Below are positions 59,666 to 64,000 of a stretch of 64,000 nucleotides of DNA, in pieces (position 1 is the first letter of the stretch; every line of letters starts with the position of its first letter). This DNA comes from Halarchaeum rubridurum (lineage in GTDB: Archaea; Halobacteriota; Halobacteria; Halobacteriales; Halobacteriaceae). A program made the position numbers and the translations under genes. The stretch spans positions 124,001 through 188,000 of the forward strand of contig NZ_BMOO01000001.1 of NCBI RefSeq assembly GCF_014647115.1. The letters are read 5' to 3'. The notes below the pieces were generated by a model. It was not told the DNA's origin. It did no database searches and saw only the letters and a program-made list of their open reading frames with translations.

Positions 59666-61047
59666 CGCTTCCCGAGCGCCGTCTCGAAGGCGCGCTCGGC
59701 GCGCTCGTAGGCGGCGTCGCGCTCGACGATCGGGTCCGCGTACGCCGGCGCGAGGTCGTGGCGCTCCGCGGCGTCGAGGGTCGGCCACTCGACGACTTTC
59801 CGTGCGGGGACGCCGCGCAGTTCGGGGACGTACTCGCTCACGAACGCCGCGTCGGCGTCGTACTTGTCCATCTGCGCGACCGGGTCGAAGATTCGGACGT
59901 CGACGGTGTCGGTGCCCGTGGAGGCGCACCACTGCCACATCGCGGCGTTGCTCGCGGGGTCGTAGTCGACGAGGCGGCGCGCGAAGTGGCGCTCGCCGTC
60001 GCGCCAGTCGTGGAGGAGGTGTTTCGTCAAAAAGGAGGCGACGACCTGTCGGGGGCGGTTGTGGACGTACCCCTCGCGTTCCAGTTGACGCATCCCGGCG
60101 TCGACGAGCGGGTAGCCCGTCTCGCCCGCCCGCCACGCCGCGAACGCCTCGTCGTCGTCGCGCCACGCGACCGGCGTCTCGAAACTGCGGTAGGTCTCGC
60201 GTCGGAGGTCGGGGTTCGCCGCGAGGAGGTGGAAGTGGCGTTCGCGCCACGTGAGTTCGTAGCGGTACTTCTCGACGTTCCGCGCGGCGTCGCCGGCCGC
60301 GTCGTCGAGCGCGGCACCGGCGGCCGCCCACGCCTCGCGGATGCCGAGCGCGCCCGCCGCGAGGAACGGCGAGAGCCGGGAGACCGCTTCACGGGGGCGT
60401 TCGACGGCCGCCGCGAGGTCGTCCCGCGTGTCCGCGTACGTCTCGATGCCCGCGTCCACGAACCCATCGAGGCGTTTGCGCGCCGCGTCGTGACCCGCCC
60501 CCGGGAGGTCGATATCGGCCGTCGCGGCGGGGAGCGCGGCGTCGTCCGTGACGGCGGCGAGCGCGTCCGCGTCCGGTGTCGGCGCGGGTTCCGGTTTCTC
60601 GACGGCCTCCCAGTCGTCGAGGAACGCCCGGTGCGAGCGGTAGTCGTCGCCGAGCGTCTCGGGCGCGACGAGCACCGCGTCGGTGTGCGCCGCGACGTCG
60701 AGGCCCGCGCTCGCGCAGGCGTCGGCGACGCGTTCGGCGCGCTCGCGGCGTTCGCGGCCGTACGCGACGTTCCAGTGTACGGCGTCCGCACCGCACTCGT
60801 CGGCGAGCGCCGGGAGGACGGCCGCGGGGTCGCCCGAGCGGACGCGGAGGTCGCTCCCGCGCTCGCGATACGCCTCGCGGAGCGCCGCGTCGGTCGCCGC
60901 GCGGTAGGCGCGCGCCCGGGAGTCCGCGGGCGGGCCGACGGCGTCGTCGCGCACCGCGACGGGGAGGACGGTGTCGTCGCTCGCGGCCGCGGCGAGCCCG
61001 CGGTTGTCGTGGAGCCGGCGGTCGCGTCGGTGCCAGAAGAGCCGCAT
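59662..61047 (-). CDS. phr: Deoxyribodipyrimidine photolyase
   Basis: 461 residues from ATG 61047. The N-terminal photolyase alpha/beta antenna domain begins MRLFWHRRDRRLHDNRGLAAA. The FAD-binding C-terminal domain includes LSPFLAAGALGIREAWAAAG, YRYELTWRERHFHLLAANPD and MRQLEREGYVHNRPRQVVASFLTKHLLHDWRDGERHFARRLVDYDPASNAAMWQWCASTGTD. It uses blue light to split cyclobutane pyrimidine dimers. The DNA and FAD binding residues (WREF-like, NRPR) are intact. The gene is convergent with the small membrane protein gene. Confidence 0.96.
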   Translation of the reverse strand: MRLFWHRRDRRLHDNRGLAAAASDDTVLPVAVRDDAVGPPADSRARAYRAATDAALREAYRERGSDLRVRSGDPAAVLPALADECGADAVHWNVAYGRERRERAERVADACASAGLDVAAHTDAVLVAPETLGDDYRSHRAFLDDWEAVEKPEPAPTPDADALAAVTDDAALPAATADIDLPGAGHDAARKRLDGFVDAGIETYADTRDDLAAAVERPREAVSRLSPFLAAGALGIREAWAAAGAALDDAAGDAARNVEKYRYELTWRERHFHLLAANPDLRRETYRSFETPVAWRDDDEAFAAWRAGETGYPLVDAGMRQLEREGYVHNRPRQVVASFLTKHLLHDWRDGERHFARRLVDYDPASNAAMWQWCASTGTDTVDVRIFDPVAQMDKYDADAAFVSEYVPELRGVPARKVVEWPTLDAAERHDLAPAYADPIVERDAAYERAERAFETALGKR

Positions 61048-61097
61048 ACCGGAGCGACGGCGCGGGACGGGTATAGGGTTGTGGCCGGCCCCGCGCG

Positions 61098-62702
61098 TCA
61101 CGTCGACCCGCGGAACGCGACGTCGCCGAACTCGAAGCGTGCGCCCCCCTGCTCGCCCTCCGTCAGCGCGAGCGTCCAGCCGTGGGCGTCCGCGATCTGC
61201 CGCACGATGTTGAGCCCGAAGCCCGTCCCGCCGTCCGCCGTCGTGTAGCCGATGTCGAACACCTGCTCGCGCTCGTCCGCGGGGATGCCGGGACCGTCGT
61301 CCGCGACGTAGAAGCCGTCGTCGGTGCGCCCGACCGTGACGGTGAGGTCGGCCGCGTCCTCCCCCGTGGCCGCGTGCGTGATTGCGTTCCGAAAGAGGTT
61401 CTCCAGGAGCTGGCGCAGGCGACTGCGGTCGCAGGCGACGACGCCGAGGTCGTCCGCGACCCGGAGCGTCGCGTTCGGCGTGCCCGCCGTCGACCACGCG
61501 CGCTCGACGACGTCGCCGAGGGGGACGGGTTCGACCTCGTCGACGGTCTCGCCCTGTCGCGCGAGCGTGAGCAGGTCGTCGATGAGGTCGTTCATCCGTT
61601 CGAGCGCCGCCTCGACGCGCTCGAAGTGCGCGTCCTCGCCCGTCTCGCGCGCGAGTTCGAGATACCCCTCCGCGACGTTCAGCGGGCTCCGGAGGTCGTG
61701 AGAGACGACGCCCGCGAACTCCTCCAGGCGCTCGTTCTGGCGCGCGAGCTCGCGTTCGCGTCGCGCGAGGCGCTCGCGGGCCTCGATGGAGGCGACGGCG
61801 TGCCCGACGGAGTCCCCGAGTTCCGAGAGCACCTCGCGCTCGCGCTCGTCGAAGACGTTCGGCCGGTCGGCGTAGATACTGAAGAAGCCGTAGACCGTCT
61901 CGTCGTGCGTGACCGGGATGGCCGCGAGCGACTTGACGCCCTGACGCTCGAGGACGTCCCACCACGGCTCCATCGTCGGGTCGTCGTAGACGTCCGGCAC
62001 CCACTGCGGTTCGCCGGTCTTGATAGCGCGCCCGCCCGCGCCCCGCCCGAGGTCGCTATCGTCGACTCTGACCTCGAAGGACTCGACGTACTCCCCGTCG
62101 AACCCCGCGGACGCCGACGGGACGACCACCTTCCTGTCGGGGTCGTAGCGCCCCATCCAGACCGCGTCGTACGGGGCCGACTCCGTGAGGCGCTCGCAGA
62201 CCGCCCGTTCGAGGGCGTTCCGGTCCGTCTTGTCGACGAGCTCCTGCGTCGTGATGCGCAGCGTCTCGTTGATGCGGTTGAGCCGCCGGATGTCGCGCTG
62301 TTGGTCGAGCCGGCCCGCGTCGTAGATGCCGACGATCAAGCCGAGCAGGACGCCGAACGGGACGGCGCTGAGGAGCTCCCGAACGGGGTCGTACTACCCG
62401 TTGACCGGCGCGAAGAGGCGTATCTCGGCGACGATCCACGTGTTCATCCCGCCGATGGCGACGATGCCCGCCGCCATCCACAGGAGCGTGCGCCCCACGA
62501 ACGGCTCCGGGACGACGTTCCCGCGCGCGATGACGACCCCCGCGATCACGACGGCGAGCGACGCGACTAACGGGACGGCCTCCAAGCCGGCGTGCATCGC
62601 GACGTCGCGGAACACGTAGACGTGGTACGCGAGAAAAGCGGCGAGCGCGACGCCGAGCGCCACCGTAATCGCGCCGCCCGTCCGCGCCGAAATCCTGTGC
62701 AT
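61098..62702 (-). pseudogene. GAF-domain sensor histidine kinase interrupted by an in-frame TAG codon
   Basis: The frame from ATG 62702 encodes a membrane part of several helices up to FAPVNG, then TAG at 62396-62394. The same frame continues as YDPVRELLSAVPFGVLLGLIVGIYDAGRLDQQRDIRRLNRINETLR and reaches TGA at 61098 with no further break. The downstream part has a GAF domain (about residues 130-270), an H box VVSHDLRSPLNVA with phospho-acceptor His, and HATPase boxes ENLFRNAITHA, DDGPGIP and GTGFGLNI. The reading is intact apart from this codon; a C-to-G change in a TAC would create it. A TTG at 62339 could re-initiate a soluble kinase. It may be a sequencing error, a recent nonsense mutation, or a split gene. 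Confidence 0.85.
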
Positions 62703-62925
62703 CCACGGTAAACTACGTTCTCCACGGTTATCATACCCCGCATCGACTCGAACATGTCGGCCTCGAAATTAATCGACGCGCGGGTCGGTCGGCACGAGCC
62801 AGATTAAGCCAGTCCGGACGTTGACTCCGGGACCGCCCATACGACGACTCACCGGTACGGACGTCGTAGACGCAAATCTGTACGCGTTCGGGAGTCTGGT
62901 AGACCAGGACGCACCGATTTCCGTT

Positions 62926-63996
62926 CTAGTTCGTCAGCTGGCTGGGTTCGGGAGCCCAATACCTCTCGGTGGTGTACTCTTCTTGTGGAACGGGCTCGAC
63001 GGTTAGTTGGTCGTTCTCCGCGTGTATGAGCCCGATCTCCTCTTTGTTCACCGTATTTTGGAACTCGTCGTGGAGTTTTTTGAGGTAGTCGGGGCCATCG
63101 TAGTCGTGAATCGCTTCCTCCTGCAATTCTTTTGCCCCCGACCTCGAAGTCCACGCCCACGGATTCTCCGGCTTCAAGCCTTCTGGGTATAGTCCTGGGA
63201 CTAGTTTACCCATGTTTAGATGGTAGAAGTCGACATCTTTGTCGGATACCTCACTTTCTGGTATTTTTTGGTTCATTGTTTTCATTTCATCGTAGGATGT
63301 GATTCTCAAGTTGTGGTCTCCTGATCCTGTCTGTGTTTCGTCTTGTGTTAGGCTTTCTATCCATCTTTCTACTGTGCTGTTTGGGTCTTCGCCGGGGTAG
63401 AGTGTTTTTCGTTCGTCGGTTAGGCCGTATTCTGCTAGTGTTGTTGTTTTGCCGGCGTCGGTGTGGATGTCGATTCCGTGGATGGGTTTGCCGGAGACGA
63501 CCATCGGCGTCGGGTATATTTGCATCCAGTCGTCTTCGTCCGTATCGATGGGGCGCTCGAGTTTTTGGTGTGCGATGTAGCGTGCGGCCTGTGCGAAGTC
63601 GGCGGCCTCCTCCCATGTGATTCCCGAGTAGTCGTGGATGATGTCCCCGATTGGCTCCATGAGAATCTCGCCGTGTCTCTCACTCGGAGAGTCCTCAAGC
63701 CGGGATTCGACCTCCTCGAAGGGGTAATTCTCCTCCATCTCCCGTGCAATATCATCATCGGTGCTCGGTACAAGATTCAAAATATAGTCATCCAAAAAAG
63801 ATTCTTTGATATAGAATGTTTCGTCTTCTTGAGTGGTTGTTTCTTCTTCTGTTGTGGTAGTTGTTTCTGTTTGCGTTGTGGTTGTCGTCGTAGTCGTTGC
63901 CGCTCTGTTGGTTTCGGTATCTGCACACCCCGCTGCGAGGACGGTGGCGCCAGCAGCTCCGGCCGTCTTCAGGAATCGTCGCCGCGACCCGTCCAT
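62926..63996 (-). CDS. Tat lipoprotein of lower GC content, function unknown
   Basis: A 356-residue protein. The N-terminus MDGSRRRFLKTAGAAGATVLAAGC has a Tat motif (RRRFLK) and lipobox (LAAGC, Cys24). A Thr/Gln/Glu-rich linker of about 30 residues follows. The mature domain (about 60-356) is mixed alpha/beta with GITWEEAADFAQAARYIAHQKL and VSGKPIHGIDIHTDAG. I recognise no family. Parts of the gene have AT-rich codons (runs of TTGTTTCTTCTTCTG and similar), unlike the rest of the window, so it was probably acquired horizontally. A 223-base gap lies toward the kinase gene. The gene ends 4 bases before the window edge. Confidence 0.75.
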   Translation of the reverse strand: MDGSRRRFLKTAGAAGATVLAAGCADTETNRAATTTTTTTTQTETTTTTEEETTTQEDETFYIKESFLDDYILNLVPSTDDDIAREMEENYPFEEVESRLEDSPSERHGEILMEPIGDIIHDYSGITWEEAADFAQAARYIAHQKLERPIDTDEDDWMQIYPTPMVVSGKPIHGIDIHTDAGKTTTLAEYGLTDERKTLYPGEDPNSTVERWIESLTQDETQTGSGDHNLRITSYDEMKTMNQKIPESEVSDKDVDFYHLNMGKLVPGLYPEGLKPENPWAWTSRSGAKELQEEAIHDYDGPDYLKKLHDEFQNTVNKEEIGLIHAENDQLTVEPVPQEEYTTERYWAPEPSQLTN

Positions 63997-64000
63997 CTCG

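Noticed and set aside
62394-62396. TAG as a pyrrolysine or other recoding signal
   Set aside because: No pyrrolysine genes are seen, haloarchaea are not known to use it, and TAG serves as an ordinary stop elsewhere in the window.

Overview
The window is a piece of a high-GC haloarchaeal chromosome (class Halobacteria). The predicted proteins are strongly acidic. Codons end mostly in G or C, many genes look leaderless with TATA-like boxes about 27 bases upstream, and archaeal markers are present: RFC large subunit with a C-terminal PIP box, aIF2-beta-like protein, HTH-10 bacterio-opsin-activator regulators, HMG-CoA synthase, Tat-exported lipoproteins and many small haloarchaeal-only families. 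I cannot name the species. Apart from an IS200/IS605-type tnpB cut by the left edge, and lower-GC sequence at about 36.0-36.5 kb and in the last kilobase, this looks like core chromosome rather than an island.

Layout. 0-1.6 kb: partial tnpB with a small ribbon-helix-helix gene and hairpins, then relic sequence. 1.6-9.5 kb: sucCD (succinyl-CoA synthetase), an HTH-10 sensor-regulator, a DNA methyltransferase resembling the haloarchaeal CTAG enzyme Zim, tRNA-Val(CAC), cobalamin adenosyltransferase with a glutaredoxin-like protein, and an alkyltransferase. 9.6-23.7 kb: a large unknown protein, SDR, NYN and TatD-type enzymes, DUF2150, two tandem paralogous surface proteins with pilin-like N-termini, HMG-CoA synthase, a histidine kinase, an XRE regulator, a Tat-exported repeat protein and a universal stress protein. 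23.7-30.5 kb: RFC large subunit, a palindrome-rich mobile-looking element, two FAD oxidoreductases and conserved haloarchaeal genes.

30.5-46 kb is an amino-acid and pyrimidine precursor block. carB and carA face each other tail to tail. An Lrp/AsnC regulator is divergent from carA, and related palindromes (TTACGA...TCGTAA) lie in front of both car genes and the regulator. Next come a homoserine kinase and a tightly overlapping operon, leader ORF-ilvB-[26-codon His-rich ORF]-ilvN-ilvC-leuC-leuD-leuB, preceded by leuA. The ilv promoter places the transcript start at a 26-codon Val/Ala/Ile-containing ORF whose stop codon sits in a hairpin loop. This is the most intriguing candidate regulatory device in the window.

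46-64 kb: ZIP metal transporter, a DUF2071 protein, an HTH-10 regulator, a cyclic-2,3-diphosphoglycerate-synthetase-like enzyme, a cation/Ca exchanger, a rhodanese-like lipoprotein, cupin, YchF GTPase, NUDIX hydrolase, an aIF2-beta-like protein with a TRAM-like tail, an NCS2 purine/pyrimidine permease next to an Hpt-like phosphoribosyltransferase, a lipase-maturation-factor homologue, photolyase, a histidine kinase broken by one in-frame TAG, and a low-GC Tat lipoprotein. No CRISPR array, rRNA or replication origin was seen.
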